Numbered from the stretch's first letter, positions 8,072-17,371 are shown. The stretch is 64,000 nucleotides of DNA from Desulfovibrio aminophilus DSM 12254 (GCF_000422565.1 NZ_AUMA01000016.1:23628-87627), one strand, 5' to 3'. A program made the numbers and translations. Notes: generated by a model not told the origin, from the letters alone.

Positions 8072-10510
8072 ATGTCGAAAAAATCCCATAATCCCATATC
8101 GTTGAAGCCAGAGAAGCTGCGCGCGCGGCTGACCCCCGAGCGTGTGCCCTGGGAAGACAGCCGGGCCATCCCCCGGCGCAACGGCCACGCCCTGTTCCAG
8201 CCCCGGGCGATCCAAGCCCTCGGCATGGCTCTGCGCATCCCCGCCCGGGAGTACAACGTCTACGTCTGCGGCGACGCCAACATGGGCCGGACGTACTTCA
8301 TCCAGCATTTCCTGGCGCCGGAGGCGGCCAAGGCCCCGACCCCGCGTGACTGGGTCTATCTCTACAACTTCGACGACCCCGACCGGCCCGTGGCCGTGGG
8401 CCTGCCGGCCGGACGCGGCCGGGCCTTCAAGACGGCCATGACCAAGGCCATGAGCGCGGTGCGCGGGGACATCCCCAACCACTTCGACCAGGAGTCCTTC
8501 CACAAGCAGCGCGAAGGACTGGTCAAGTCCTACAACGAGAAACGCGAGGCCCTGTTCACCGAGATGGAGAACGAGGCCGGCCGCCAGAACTTCAGCCTGG
8601 CCATGGACGAGTCCGGGGCCCTGACCCTGACACCGGTGATCAACGGCAAGCCCATCGCGGACGACGAATACGAAGCCCTGGAGGCCGGGACGCGCAAGCG
8701 CCTCAAATCCCGGGGCGACGAGTTGCTCATCCGCATCAGCCGCTATCTCCGGCGCATGAGCCAGAACGAGCAGAATCTGCGCCGCGAGGAGACGGAACTG
8801 CAACGGGCCACGGCCAAGGCCGTGATCGAGGAGCACCTCGCGCCTGCGCGCGCGGGTTTCGGCGACGACCCGAAGCTGGCGCGCTATCTCGACGCCGTGG
8901 AGGCGGACATCCTCCAGAACGTGGACCTGTTCCTGCCGCGCGAACCGCAGACCCAACAGCAGAGCGCCCAGCTCCACGCCCACGCCCACGGCCAGGAGCC
9001 GCAGCCCGCGGACGACGTCTTCTACCGCTACGAGGTCAACCTCTTCGTGGACAACAGCCGGCAGCAGGGCGCGCCGGTGGTCATCGAAAACCACCCCACC
9101 CCCTTCAACCTGCTGGGCAGCATCGAGCGCGAGGCCGAGATGGGCGCGCTCTACACCGACTTCACCCTCATCCGCGCCGGGGCCGTGCACCGCGCCAACC
9201 AGGGATTCCTGATCCTGAACATGGAAGACCTGCTGGCCTATCCCGCCTCCTGGGAAGGGCTGCTGCGGGCCCTGCGCCTGGGCGTCTCGCGCATCGAGGA
9301 TCCCGTGGACCCCGAGCAGGTCCGGGCGCGGACCATCGAGCCCGAGCCCATCCCCCTGAACCTGAAGATCCTCCTGGTGGGCACGGACGAGACCTACGAG
9401 CAACTGCTCTACAGCGACGACCGCTTCCAGAAGTACTTCAAGCTGAAGGCCCATCTCCAGCCCACCGCGCCGCGCACGGCCCAGAACATCCGTAATTATC
9501 TCTACACCCTGGGCCGCATCGTGCGCGAGGCGGACCTGCCGCCGTTCTCCCGCGACGCCCTGGCCGGGCTGGTGGACCAGGCCGGACGCCTGGCCGAGGA
9601 CCAGAAGAAACTCTCCCTGGCCTTCCCCCTGGTGCGCGAGCGGATGATCGAGGCCGCGGCCATCGCCCGCATGCGCGGCGACGAGGTGGTTTCGGCCGGG
9701 CACTTGGCCGAGGCCGTGGCGGCCCGCGACTTCCGCGCCAACCTCTTCGAAGAGGAGTTCATGGCCGACTACGACCGGGAGGTCATCAAGGTGGCCACCG
9801 GCGGCTCGGCCGTGGGCCGGGCCAACGGCCTTTCCGTGACCCTCTTCGGCGACTATGAATTCGGGCTGCCGCACCAGATTTCCTGCACCGTGGGCGTGGG
9901 CCACGGCGGCATCCTGGACCTGGAGCGCGAGGCCCAGCTCGGCGGCCCCATCCACACCAAGGGCATGATGATCATCAAGAGCTACCTGCTCGGGCTCTTC
10001 GCCGTGGACAAGCCCCTCGTGCTCAGCGGCAACCTCTGCTTCGAGCAGAGCTACGCGGGCATCGAGGGCGACTCGGCCTCGGGCGCGGAGCTGGCGGCCC
10101 TGCTCTCGGCCCTTTCGGGAGCGCCCATCGACCTGTCCTACGCCTTCACCGGCGCGGTGAGCCAGTCCGGCGCGATCATGGCCGTCGGCGGAGTCAACCG
10201 CAAAATCGAAGGATTCTTCGAGGTCTGCCGCCGCCGGGGCCTCACCGGCAGACAGGGCGTGATCCTGCCCGCGGACAACGTGGTCAATCTCATGCTCAAG
10301 GACGAGATCCTGGACGCCGTGGGCAATGGCCTGTTCCACATCCATCCCGTGCGTTCCATCGAGGAGGCCCTCCACCTGCTCACCGGCGTGCCCGCCGGAC
10401 GACGCGGCAAGGGCGGCCGCTTCCCCAAGGGTTCGCTCTACGACATGGTGGACCGGCGGCTGGCGGAGCTGTGCCGCCTGGCGCGCAAGGCCGACAGGCC
10501 CGGGAGGTAG
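8072..10510 (+). CDS. Lon-like ATP-dependent protease (LonB-type, AAA_32 family)
   Basis: 812 residues. An N-terminal AAA-like region has a degenerate P-loop (GDANMGRT near residue 69, Arg replacing the usual Lys), followed by a long helical insertion and a C-terminal Lon protease (S16) domain. The proteolytic dyad is visible: Ser in GDSASGAELAALLSALS and Lys in GGVNRKIEGFFE. Length and order match bacterial Lon-like proteases that lack the classical LAN domain. The ATG at 8072 is preferred over an in-frame TTG at 8021; neither has a strong ribosome-binding site. The next gene begins two bases after the stop, so they are cotranscribed. Probable role: cytoplasmic protein quality control or regulated proteolysis. 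The altered P-loop leaves ATP use uncertain. Confidence 0.88.
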   Translation: MSKKSHNPISLKPEKLRARLTPERVPWEDSRAIPRRNGHALFQPRAIQALGMALRIPAREYNVYVCGDANMGRTYFIQHFLAPEAAKAPTPRDWVYLYNFDDPDRPVAVGLPAGRGRAFKTAMTKAMSAVRGDIPNHFDQESFHKQREGLVKSYNEKREALFTEMENEAGRQNFSLAMDESGALTLTPVINGKPIADDEYEALEAGTRKRLKSRGDELLIRISRYLRRMSQNEQNLRREETELQRATAKAVIEEHLAPARAGFGDDPKLARYLDAVEADILQNVDLFLPREPQTQQQSAQLHAHAHGQEPQPADDVFYRYEVNLFVDNSRQQGAPVVIENHPTPFNLLGSIEREAEMGALYTDFTLIRAGAVHRANQGFLILNMEDLLAYPASWEGLLRALRLGVSRIEDPVDPEQVRARTIEPEPIPLNLKILLVGTDETYEQLLYSDDRFQKYFKLKAHLQPTAPRTAQNIRNYLYTLGRIVREADLPPFSRDALAGLVDQAGRLAEDQKKLSLAFPLVRERMIEAAAIARMRGDEVVSAGHLAEAVAARDFRANLFEEEFMADYDREVIKVATGGSAVGRANGLSVTLFGDYEFGLPHQISCTVGVGHGGILDLEREAQLGGPIHTKGMMIIKSYLLGLFAVDKPLVLSGNLCFEQSYAGIEGDSASGAELAALLSALSGAPIDLSYAFTGAVSQSGAIMAVGGVNRKIEGFFEVCRRRGLTGRQGVILPADNVVNLMLKDEILDAVGNGLFHIHPVRSIEEALHLLTGVPAGRRGKGGRFPKGSLYDMVDRRLAELCRLARKADRPGR

Positions 10511-10512
10511 AC

Positions 10513-11265
10513 GTGTCCAAGACCTGGATCAGGACCAAGCTGCCGGAATTCGTGCGCGACGTGTTCCGCGGCTTCTGCCTGGCCAGCCGCCAGCTCTCCG
10601 GCCAGTTCCAACGCTTCGACGAGGAGCGCGAGGTGAGCTACGAGGTCCTGCGCGACCTGCTCGGCTCGGAGATGAGCAAAGGCCTGCTCTGGCGCCTCAA
10701 GGACACCGCCCACCACGTCTTCCGCAACGACCCCGAGTGTCCGGTGGAAGGCCGCTTCCTGGACTGGGGCCTGGGCTACATCTTTCACGAGACCATCAAG
10801 CTTCTGGAAGACACCTACCAGAAGACGAACTACGCGCCCTGGTTCCGGGAAATGCGCGACAGTTCCGATCTGCATCAGGCGGCCAAGGACATCGCCGGGG
10901 AGCTTTTCCAGGTTCTGCACCAGACCGAGGAAAGCATGGACCGGGAGATCGGCCGCATCCGATTCATCATGGCCAAGTGCCGGCAGCTGCTCCCCATATA
11001 CCTTGCAAGGCACAGGGGAAACATGCTACTGGCCCGTCTCCTCGTCGCCCAGAACGAGCTGGTGCGCGAGGTTTTTGCGGAAGAGTATCGGGATCTCATT
11101 GCGGGCATATATGGCAATCAACCGGAATTGATGTACATTCTGGCAAGCCAGAGCCTGCGGCAGGGGGGCTGGATGGAGGAGGCCGAGGCGGCCGTGGCCG
11201 AGGCGCTCCACCTGAATCCCGCCGAGAGATTGGTATTGCAGGAGAAAAAAATTATTGATAACTAG
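10513..11265 (+). CDS. Conserved-looking protein of unknown function, coupled to Lon-like protease
   Basis: 250 residues, soluble, mostly alpha-helical, with no signal or membrane segment. I do not recognise the family. The GTG start at 10513 follows GGGAGGTAGAC and lies two bases after the protease stop. The C-terminal third has a TPR-like look (helices around residues 190-240, with a LNPAERLVLQ segment). Tight spacing suggests it works with, or is a substrate adaptor of, the protease (inference). Confidence 0.7.
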   Translation: MSKTWIRTKLPEFVRDVFRGFCLASRQLSGQFQRFDEEREVSYEVLRDLLGSEMSKGLLWRLKDTAHHVFRNDPECPVEGRFLDWGLGYIFHETIKLLEDTYQKTNYAPWFREMRDSSDLHQAAKDIAGELFQVLHQTEESMDREIGRIRFIMAKCRQLLPIYLARHRGNMLLARLLVAQNELVREVFAEEYRDLIAGIYGNQPELMYILASQSLRQGGWMEEAEAAVAEALHLNPAERLVLQEKKIIDN

Positions 11266-11282
11266 AGAGCCCGGTACAAATC

Positions 11283-11310
11283 TTGACTTTGCAACGGAGA
11301 GGTATACCCT
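11283..11310 (+). promoter_or_regulatory. Possible sigma-70 promoter of the LysM lipoprotein gene
   Basis: TTGACT at 11283-11288 and TACCCT at 11305-11310 are 16 bases apart, followed by AGGAGG and the ATG at 11339. The -35 is good and the -10 is only fair. Confidence 0.4.
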
Positions 11311-11338
11311 GGGTTTTCAAATGAGGAGGCATGTTGGT

Positions 11339-11785
11339 ATGAAAAAGCTCGTTTTGCTGGCCGTTATCGTCAGCCTGACCTTCGCTTGGGGCTGCGCCAA
11401 AAAGGTGAAGTCCCAGCCGGAGCCGGCTCCCGTCAAGCAGGAAAAGGTTCTCTCGCCCATGGAACTCTATGAGCAGGAGTACCGGAAACTGCCCACTTCC
11501 CACACCGTCGTGAAGGGCGAGTGCCTGTGGTGGATCTCCGAGTACAAGCAGATCTACAACGACCCCTTCATGTGGCCCCTGATCTACAAGGCCAACCGCG
11601 CCCAGATCAAGAAGAGCCCGAACCTCATCTACCCCGGCCAGAATTTCGCCATTCCGCGCGACTTCTCGCTGGACGATGCGAAGGCTGCCCGCCACATGGC
11701 CGGCAAGTCCAAGAAGCGCTCTGATCCCGCCGCCACCGCCGTGCTGCCCCCGGCTCTCCGCAGCCAGCTCGGTTACGGCTTCTAA
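11339..11785 (+). CDS. LysM-domain lipoprotein
   Basis: 148 residues. A lipoprotein signal (MKKLVLLAVIVSLTFAWGC; lipobox AWGC) is followed by a charged linker and one LysM domain at about residues 53-103. The domain begins HTVVKGECLWWISEYKQIYNDP and contains LIYPGQNFAIPRD, the usual second half of the motif. LysM binds peptidoglycan, so this is probably a lipoprotein tethered to the inner face of the outer membrane. AGGAGG precedes the ATG at 11339. An intrinsic terminator follows directly, so it is the last gene of its unit or monocistronic. Confidence 0.85.
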   Translation: MKKLVLLAVIVSLTFAWGCAKKVKSQPEPAPVKQEKVLSPMELYEQEYRKLPTSHTVVKGECLWWISEYKQIYNDPFMWPLIYKANRAQIKKSPNLIYPGQNFAIPRDFSLDDAKAARHMAGKSKKRSDPAATAVLPPALRSQLGYGF

Positions 11786-11810
11786 GACAGACGCCTGACG
11801 ATCCGATAAG

Positions 11811-11847
11811 AAAAGGCGCCCTGCCGGCAACGGCAAGGCGCCTTTTT
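11811..11847 (+). terminator. Intrinsic terminator after LysM lipoprotein gene
   Basis: The stem AAAAGGCGCC/GGCGCCTTTT (11811-11820 with 11837-11846) encloses a loop that itself can pair (TGCCGG...CGGCA). It runs into a T-run and could work in both directions because of the A-run on the left. Confidence 0.85.
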
Positions 11848-11932
11848 GATTGCCCGCCCCGCGCGTTCCGCCGGACGCGTTGACTCTCCCGCGCGCTCTG
11901 CTATGTTGTCACATAACCACCCTGGAGCGCTC

Positions 11933-13069
11933 ATGAAACTTCCAGCCTGGCTCTCCTCCACCACGTCCAAGCTCGTCCTGCTCATCGCCCTGGTCCTGCT
12001 GGCGGGCTCTCTGGGCTTCACCTATTTCGAGCGCGAGGGCCGGGGCGAGGACGTCTTCACCGCCCTCTGGTGGACGGTGGTGACCCTGACCACTGTGGGC
12101 TACGGCGACGTGGTCCCGCTGACCACCGGCGGACGCGTCACCGGTTTCCTGGTCATGGTCTGCGGCATCGGACTGGTCTCCACCCTGACCGGCAATCTCG
12201 CCTCCCTCCTGGTGGACCGCAAGGTCCGCAAACGCAAAGGACTGCTCGCGGTGAAAAAGGTCGGCCACATCGTCGTCATGGGCTGGAACGGCTTCGCCCT
12301 GAACCTGGTCAAGAACCTCGGCGAGGCCGGGCTGCTCAAGGAGCGCGGCCTGGTGCTGGTCAACGCCCTGCCCCAGGACGCCCGCGACCAGATCGCCTAC
12401 CAGCTCGACCTGGGCGACAACCTCGAATTCGTCTTCGGCAACATCATCCAGGAGAGCGTGGTCCATCGGGCCCGTCCCGAAGCCGCCAAGGTCATCTATC
12501 TCCTCTCCCAGGAGAACATGGAGGCCAAGGACGCCGATCAGCAGACCCTCTACGCCGCCCTGGCCGTGCGGGAACAGACCAAGGACGTGCCGCTCTACTG
12601 CGAGGTGGTCCTGCCCGAAAACCGCAAGCATCTCCTGCGCGCCGGGGCCACCGAGACGCTCATCCGGGGCGAAATCGCCAGTCGCGTCCTGGGCCTCATG
12701 GGCAGCAACCAGTCGGTCTGGGCCTTTCTCCAGACCCTGCTGGGGATGCGCGGGGACAACGTTCTGGACTTCCGCCCCCTCAACGCCGAGGAGAAGGCCG
12801 GTTCCTGGCGCGGGCTTGCCGACTCCATGCGCCGCGCCGACGGCTGCCTGCCCCTGGCACTGTGCCAGTTCTCACGCGCCCTGTCCTTGGGCGACATCCT
12901 GGACGAGGGACAGGCCCTGGACAAGTTCATCCTGGAGCTGTTCCAGAACTCCGGCCGCGACACCCGCCTGGGCAGCCAAGGTCCGGGCGTGCGCGTGAAC
13001 CCGCCGGACGACGAACCCCTGGCCGCCTATGACGCGGTCCTCTTCCTCAAGCCCGGAGCCGCGCAATGA
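11933..13069 (+). CDS. Two-helix potassium channel with TrkA-N (RCK) domain
   Basis: 378 residues. One membrane helix (about 12-30), a pore helix with the K+ selectivity filter TTVGYGD near residue 58, a second helix (about 73-92), then a cytoplasmic RCK/TrkA-N Rossmann domain starting HIVVMGWNGFALNLV and a further ligand-binding region. This is the architecture of MthK-type channels gated by ligands on the RCK ring. The ATG at 11933 is chosen for GGAG upstream and because earlier in-frame starts would put charged sequence before the helix. The stop overlaps the next gene's ATG (ATGA), tying the channel to a cyclic-nucleotide-binding protein. Confidence 0.9.
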   Translation: MKLPAWLSSTTSKLVLLIALVLLAGSLGFTYFEREGRGEDVFTALWWTVVTLTTVGYGDVVPLTTGGRVTGFLVMVCGIGLVSTLTGNLASLLVDRKVRKRKGLLAVKKVGHIVVMGWNGFALNLVKNLGEAGLLKERGLVLVNALPQDARDQIAYQLDLGDNLEFVFGNIIQESVVHRARPEAAKVIYLLSQENMEAKDADQQTLYAALAVREQTKDVPLYCEVVLPENRKHLLRAGATETLIRGEIASRVLGLMGSNQSVWAFLQTLLGMRGDNVLDFRPLNAEEKAGSWRGLADSMRRADGCLPLALCQFSRALSLGDILDEGQALDKFILELFQNSGRDTRLGSQGPGVRVNPPDDEPLAAYDAVLFLKPGAAQ

Positions 13070-13584
13070 CAGACAGCCTGGACTGGAGCAAGATCGCACT
13101 GTTCGATGGTTTTTCCGAGGAATGGCTCACGCGGGCGCGGGGCATCTTCGACCGCCTGGACGTCCCGGCGGGAACCCTGCTCATCGAGGAGGGCCAGAGC
13201 GGAGACGAGATGTACATCCTCGTCCAGGGCCGGGTGCGGGTGACCAAGTCCATGCTTCTCAAGGACATGTCCCTGCCCCTGGCGGTGGTTGAGAACCCCC
13301 GCAAGGTTCTGGCCACCCTGGACGGCAGCCGCTTCCCCCTGTTCGGGGAGATCGCCCTCATCGACCGCGACACCCGCTCGGCCACGGTGACGGTGCTGGA
13401 GGACTCCCAGTTCCTGCGCACCGACCGTGAGCGCTTCTTCGATCTCATGGAGAGCGAGCCGGCACTGGCCGCACGCCTGTTGCTCATCCTGGCCAAGCGC
13501 TTCGCGGCCACAATCCGCAAGGGCAACACCGAACTGGTCAAGCTCTCCACGGCCCTGGCTCTGGCTCTCTCGCGCGGTTCCTGA
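13066..13584 (+). CDS. Cyclic-nucleotide-binding domain protein coupled to K+ channel
   Basis: 172 residues comprising essentially one CNMP-binding beta-roll: GTLLIEEGQSGDEMYILVQG in the first half and the phosphate-binding cassette FGEIALIDRDTRSATV, whose Glu and Arg are the residues that usually hold the ribose and phosphate. There is no C-terminal helix-turn-helix, so it is not a Crp-type regulator. The ATGA overlap with the channel gene suggests a soluble gating subunit, separate from the channel polypeptide. Ligand unknown. Confidence 0.85.
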   Translation: MTDSLDWSKIALFDGFSEEWLTRARGIFDRLDVPAGTLLIEEGQSGDEMYILVQGRVRVTKSMLLKDMSLPLAVVENPRKVLATLDGSRFPLFGEIALIDRDTRSATVTVLEDSQFLRTDRERFFDLMESEPALAARLLLILAKRFAATIRKGNTELVKLSTALALALSRGS

Positions 13585-13654
13585 TTTCCGCGCGGACTTT
13601 GCCTTTTGCCCTCCTCCGGGCTAGGATCAAGCCGGAGCATCACGGAGACCCGCC

Positions 13655-14800
13655 ATGAGGATCGCCGTCATCGCCGGGTATTCGCCCGCCCTGACCAATT
13701 TCCACGGGCCGCTGCTGGCGGCCATGCGTGCGCGCGGCCACGAGGTCACGGCCCTGGCCCCGGACGACAGCCCCGCCGCGCGCGGCGCCCTGCGGCGAAT
13801 GGGCGTGGCCTTCGTGCCCGTGTCCCTGAGCCGGGCCGGGCTCAATCCCCTGGCCGACCTGGCCTTCCTGCGCGAACTCACGGGCTGGCTGCGCCGTCTG
13901 GCCCCGGACGTGGTCCTCTCGCTCATGGTCAAGCCCGTGATCTGGGGCTCCCTGGCGGCGCGGCTGGCCCGCGTGCCCGCGATCCACGCCCTCATCCCCG
14001 GCCTGGGCCGGGCCTTCGGCCTGGAGGGCGAACACCTTCCGCCGGGCCGCAAACTCCTGAACCTGCTCGTGCGCGGGCTCTACCGTCTGGCCCTGCCGCG
14101 TTGCCGCGGCGTGCTCTTCCTCAATCCCGACGACCGCGACCTGTTCCGCGCCCTAGGCCTGCTGCGGCCGGAGCAGGCCTCCATCGTGGTGCCCGGCGCG
14201 GGGGTGGACCTGACGCGCTTCTCCCCGGCCGACCCAGTGCTGCCCGATCCCGTCGAGGGCGGGCCGGTGTTCCTGACCATGACCCGCCTGCTCCTGGACA
14301 AGGGCCTGCCGGAATTCGTCGAGGCCGCCCGGCTCCTCAAGACCCGCTACCCGGCCGCCGAGTTCCGGGTGCTCGGCGCGCCCGAGCCCGGCCCGGGCGG
14401 AGTGCCCGCCGAACGGCTGCGGGCCTGGGCCGAGGAAGGCGCGGTGCGTGTGCTGGAGCCGGTGGCCGACGTGCGGCCGGAGCTGCGCCGGGCCTCGGTC
14501 TGCGTCCTGGCCTCGGCCTATCGCGAGGGCCTGCCGCGCTCCCTGCTGGAGGCCATGAGCATGAGCCGACCGATCATCGCCAGCGACACCCCCGGCTGTC
14601 GTGAGACCGTGATTCCCGGCCGCAACGGCTTCCTCGTGCCGCCACGCGATCCCCAGGCCCTGGCCCAGGCCATGGAGCGTTTCATCCTCGACCCGGAACT
14701 CATCGCGGAGATGGGGGCGGAGAGCCGCCTCCTGGCCGAGCGGCGTTTCGGCTCCGAAGAGGTCAATGCCCGTATCCTCGACTTCCTGGGGCTTGCGTGA
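13655..14800 (+). CDS. Glycosyltransferase family 4, PglA-like
   Basis: 381 residues with a GT-B fold. The N-terminal acceptor domain begins MRIAVIAGYSPALTNFHGPL, and the C-terminal donor domain has the family 4 signature near residues 287-310 (ASAYREGLPRSLLEAMSM). Overall organisation matches PglA-type enzymes, which add GalNAc to undecaprenyl-PP-bacillosamine, and the stop overlaps the start of a PglC-like phosphoglycosyltransferase (ATGA/GTGA type). Known: PglC makes the lipid-linked first sugar and PglA extends it. Inferred: this pair does the same here, using nucleotide sugar from the PglFED block at 19-22 kb. The exact donor sugar is not determined. Confidence 0.82.
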   Translation: MRIAVIAGYSPALTNFHGPLLAAMRARGHEVTALAPDDSPAARGALRRMGVAFVPVSLSRAGLNPLADLAFLRELTGWLRRLAPDVVLSLMVKPVIWGSLAARLARVPAIHALIPGLGRAFGLEGEHLPPGRKLLNLLVRGLYRLALPRCRGVLFLNPDDRDLFRALGLLRPEQASIVVPGAGVDLTRFSPADPVLPDPVEGGPVFLTMTRLLLDKGLPEFVEAARLLKTRYPAAEFRVLGAPEPGPGGVPAERLRAWAEEGAVRVLEPVADVRPELRRASVCVLASAYREGLPRSLLEAMSMSRPIIASDTPGCRETVIPGRNGFLVPPRDPQALAQAMERFILDPELIAEMGAESRLLAERRFGSEEVNARILDFLGLA

Positions 14801-15387
14801 AGCGTCTTCTGGACGTGATCCTCTCGGCCCTGCTCCTGGCGATACTCTCGCCGTTCCTGGCCGCCACGGCCCTGGCCGTGCGTCTGAATCTCGGGCCGGG
14901 CGTGCTCTTCCGCCAGAAGCGGCCGGGGCTCGGCGGCAGGCCCTTCACCCTGCTCAAGTTCCGCACCATGCGCCCCGGCCACGGCCCGGACGCCGAACGT
15001 CTGACCCGCCTGGGCCGTTTTCTGCGGCGCGCCTCCCTGGACGAGCTGCCCGAACTCTGGAACGTGCTGCGCGGGGACATGAGCATGGTGGGCCCCCGCC
15101 CTCTGCTCATGCGCTACCTGCCGCTCTACACCCCGCGTCAGGCCCGGCGCATGGAGGTTCCGCCCGGGATCACGGGCTGGGCCCAAATCAACGGCCGCAA
15201 CGCCCAGACCTGGGAGGAACGCTTCGAACTGGACCTCTGGTACGTGGAACACCGCTCCACGGCGCTGGACCTGCGCATCCTGGCCCGCACGGTCTGGACC
15301 GTGCTCTCGGGCCGGGGCGTGAGCGCGCCGGGAGAGGCCACCATGCCGGAGTTCAGGGGCTCGGCCCGGCACGATGAAAACAGCTAG
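14797..15387 (+). CDS. pglC: Monotopic phosphoglycosyltransferase, PglC-like
   Basis: 196 residues, the compact single-anchor form of the bacterial sugar transferase family. It has an N-terminal re-entrant helix (about 8-28), the catalytic Asp-Glu pair in LDELPELWNVL, GDMSMVGPRPLL, PGITGWAQINGRN and the C-terminal GVS..GE pattern typical of PglC. It would transfer the phospho-sugar from a UDP-sugar such as UDP-diacetylbacillosamine to undecaprenyl phosphate at the inner membrane. It begins GTG at 14797, inside the end of the upstream GT4 gene. The next gene, in the opposite direction, ends four bases away. Confidence 0.87.
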   Translation: MKRLLDVILSALLLAILSPFLAATALAVRLNLGPGVLFRQKRPGLGGRPFTLLKFRTMRPGHGPDAERLTRLGRFLRRASLDELPELWNVLRGDMSMVGPRPLLMRYLPLYTPRQARRMEVPPGITGWAQINGRNAQTWEERFELDLWYVEHRSTALDLRILARTVWTVLSGRGVSAPGEATMPEFRGSARHDENS

Positions 15388-15390
15388 GCC

Positions 15391-16728
15391 TTAGGGGAGT
15401 TCCTTGGGCGGGTTGAGCGGCACCCAGCGCACGGTCTCGCCAGGGTCCAGGGTTTCGCGGATGGGCAGGTGCCCCTGCAGGGGATTGGCGCTGTTGGGCC
15501 GTTCGGCCTGAATCCACCAGAGATGGAAGCCCTGGCCGGGCACGAAGCGGCAGAGCAGCCGGGCGTGCTCCACCTGAAACACGCGGTCGGCGACGGCGTA
15601 CTCGTGGTCCTTGTGGCGGAAACGGCCGTCCTGGTCCAGAACCTTGGGCTCCCAGTCCCCGGCCTCGGCGCAAGGCGCGGGCGCGCCGCCGTCGGCCGCG
15701 TAGCAGCGCAGGGAGCCGTCGGGCTCGTGGACGCGCACCAGGGCGGCCGTGCGGGAGACCTCGGCGGAGAGGCGTATAGGGCCGGGCAGCAGGCGCTGCT
15801 GGGGCACGTTGTACCAGGTGCGGTAGGTCAGCACGCCGCCCTCGAGACCGAAGCCGCTCTCTCCACGCCCCAGGCCCGAGGACCTGCCGTCACTCAGGTC
15901 GAAGGACTCCACCCGGCCGCCGGACAGGCCGAACTCCACCCGGCCGTCGATGAGGCGGGCCGTCTCGTAGGGCCCGCCGCGGGCGCGGAAGCTGTCCAGG
16001 AGCTTGTCCTGGGCGGGCGAAAAGAGAAACACCGAACCATCGGAACAGGCCGCCAGGAGCACCCCGTCGCCCTGGCTGAAACCCAGGGCCAGGCAAGGCG
16101 ACGGCAGCTTCAGCGACACGGCCCGGGGCGCGCCCGCGCCCTGCTCCGCGCACCATACGGAACCCGAGACGTCGGCGGCGGCCAGCCAGGCCCCGGAGGG
16201 CGACACGGCCAGGGCCGTGACCGCTCCGGACAGGGCGTGGCGTCCATCCAGGCGGCAGGATTCGGTGTCCACGATGAGCAGGGTGCCGTCCGCGTCGGCG
16301 GCGGCCAAACGCCGAGCCCCCGGCAGCCAGGAGAGCAGACGGGCCGGTCCGCTTTCCAGGCGCAAACCCGAGCAGGGGCGGTCGCCGAAGAGGCGGATCG
16401 TGCCGTCGGCCAGGGCCACGGCCAAGCTCGCATCCGTGGCCTGATAGGCCGTGGCCTGGTCAAAAAGGTAAAGCGTGGCGGGCCGACGGGTCAGTTGGAA
16501 GACGTATTGTCCCAGGGCGCTCTCGGGCGGCGGGCTGTAGAGCTGGTCCTCGTCGAAGGACTGCCCGCGCCGGGCCCGAAAGAGCAGATCCGGCAAGGAC
16601 TCCGAGGGGACCGACAGGTCCGGCTCCAGAACCACGGGCTCGGGCCTGGGCTGAACCTCCGGCCGCCCGGCTCCGCAGGCCAGCGGCAGGAGGAGGCAGG
16701 CAAGGAGAAGCAGGCGCCAGACGAGCAT
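15391..16728 (-). CDS. Lipoprotein with WD40/beta-propeller-like repeats
   Basis: 445 residues. The signal sequence has lipobox PLAC at about residue 18, then a proline-rich linker. About five repeats of the type ...LAVSPSGAWLAAADVSGSVWC and ...LGFSQGDGVLLAACSDGSVFLF follow, giving a beta-propeller of WD40/YncE style. The C-terminal part (about residues 350-445) is different and ends in a prolyl tail. No enzyme motifs seen. Located convergent to the PglA/PglC-like pair and divergent from the ferredoxin gene. Likely a periplasm-facing scaffold lipoprotein; partner unknown. Confidence 0.75.
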   Translation of the reverse strand: MLVWRLLLLACLLLPLACGAGRPEVQPRPEPVVLEPDLSVPSESLPDLLFRARRGQSFDEDQLYSPPPESALGQYVFQLTRRPATLYLFDQATAYQATDASLAVALADGTIRLFGDRPCSGLRLESGPARLLSWLPGARRLAAADADGTLLIVDTESCRLDGRHALSGAVTALAVSPSGAWLAAADVSGSVWCAEQGAGAPRAVSLKLPSPCLALGFSQGDGVLLAACSDGSVFLFSPAQDKLLDSFRARGGPYETARLIDGRVEFGLSGGRVESFDLSDGRSSGLGRGESGFGLEGGVLTYRTWYNVPQQRLLPGPIRLSAEVSRTAALVRVHEPDGSLRCYAADGGAPAPCAEAGDWEPKVLDQDGRFRHKDHEYAVADRVFQVEHARLLCRFVPGQGFHLWWIQAERPNSANPLQGHLPIRETLDPGETVRWVPLNPPKELP

Positions 16729-16992
16729 GGAACACAGTCTATGTCAAAGCCCGCTTCCGGGCAAGGCTTGCGGTCGACGTCGGAGGTCTAACCGGCTGAA
16801 CTTTCAGGCGGCTTGCGGCGCCCATTGAAACGGCCCCTTGCCCATTGCCTCGGGCGATGTTTTTCTGTTAAGTGGTCCCCGGGGGGAGACAGTCCGTCGC
16901 GGGCCGCGCCCCTCATCGACGGGTATCAATCCGGGGTCTGTCCCGGATGCATTGCGTTCAATCTCTAAAATCATTTTTTCGAGGAGTCCGCC

Positions 16993-17181
16993 ATGGGTTA
17001 CAAGATCACCGTTGACGAGGACAAGTGCATCGGCTGCGGCAGCTGCGTGGACATCTGCCCCTCCGAGGTTTACGAGCTGCAGAACGAGAAGGCCGCCGTG
17101 GTCAACCTCGAGGAATGCGTGGGCTGCGAGTCCTGCGTGGAGTCCTGCGAGCAGGGCGCCATCACCGTCGAGGAAGAGTAG
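16993..17181 (+). CDS. 2[4Fe-4S] ferredoxin
   Basis: 62 residues with two classical cluster motifs, CIGCGSCVDIC and CVGCESCVESC, each completed by a downstream Cys-Pro or Cys-Glu, giving eight cysteines for two 4Fe-4S clusters. This is the size of clostridial-type and Desulfovibrio ferredoxins. It serves as a low-potential electron carrier in the cytoplasm, for instance for pyruvate:ferredoxin oxidoreductase or hydrogenases. A GAGGAG site precedes the ATG and an intrinsic terminator follows, so the gene is monocistronic. The C-terminus is short and acidic (EEE). Confidence 0.95.
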   Translation: MGYKITVDEDKCIGCGSCVDICPSEVYELQNEKAAVVNLEECVGCESCVESCEQGAITVEEE

Positions 17182-17219
17182 AACTTCCACTGCCGCGCGG
17201 GCAGTCCCTCCCGCGCCTT

Positions 17220-17253
17220 GACCCCCGGCCCGCCCGCCGGGGGTCTTTTTTTT
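17220..17253 (+). terminator. Intrinsic terminator after ferredoxin gene
   Basis: A 10-bp stem GACCCCCGGC/GCCGGGGGTC with a six-base loop is followed by eight T residues; a textbook terminator 38 bases after the ferredoxin stop. Confidence 0.93.
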
Positions 17254-17371
17254 CGCCGCAGGCACGAAGGCCTCCCCGCCCACCAAGCCGGGCTTGCGGG
17301 TTCCCCGGTTTTCCGCTAGGTTTGAAAAAATCTAGAAAAACTGAATAACGCAAAGGAACCAAGGGGTTGTC

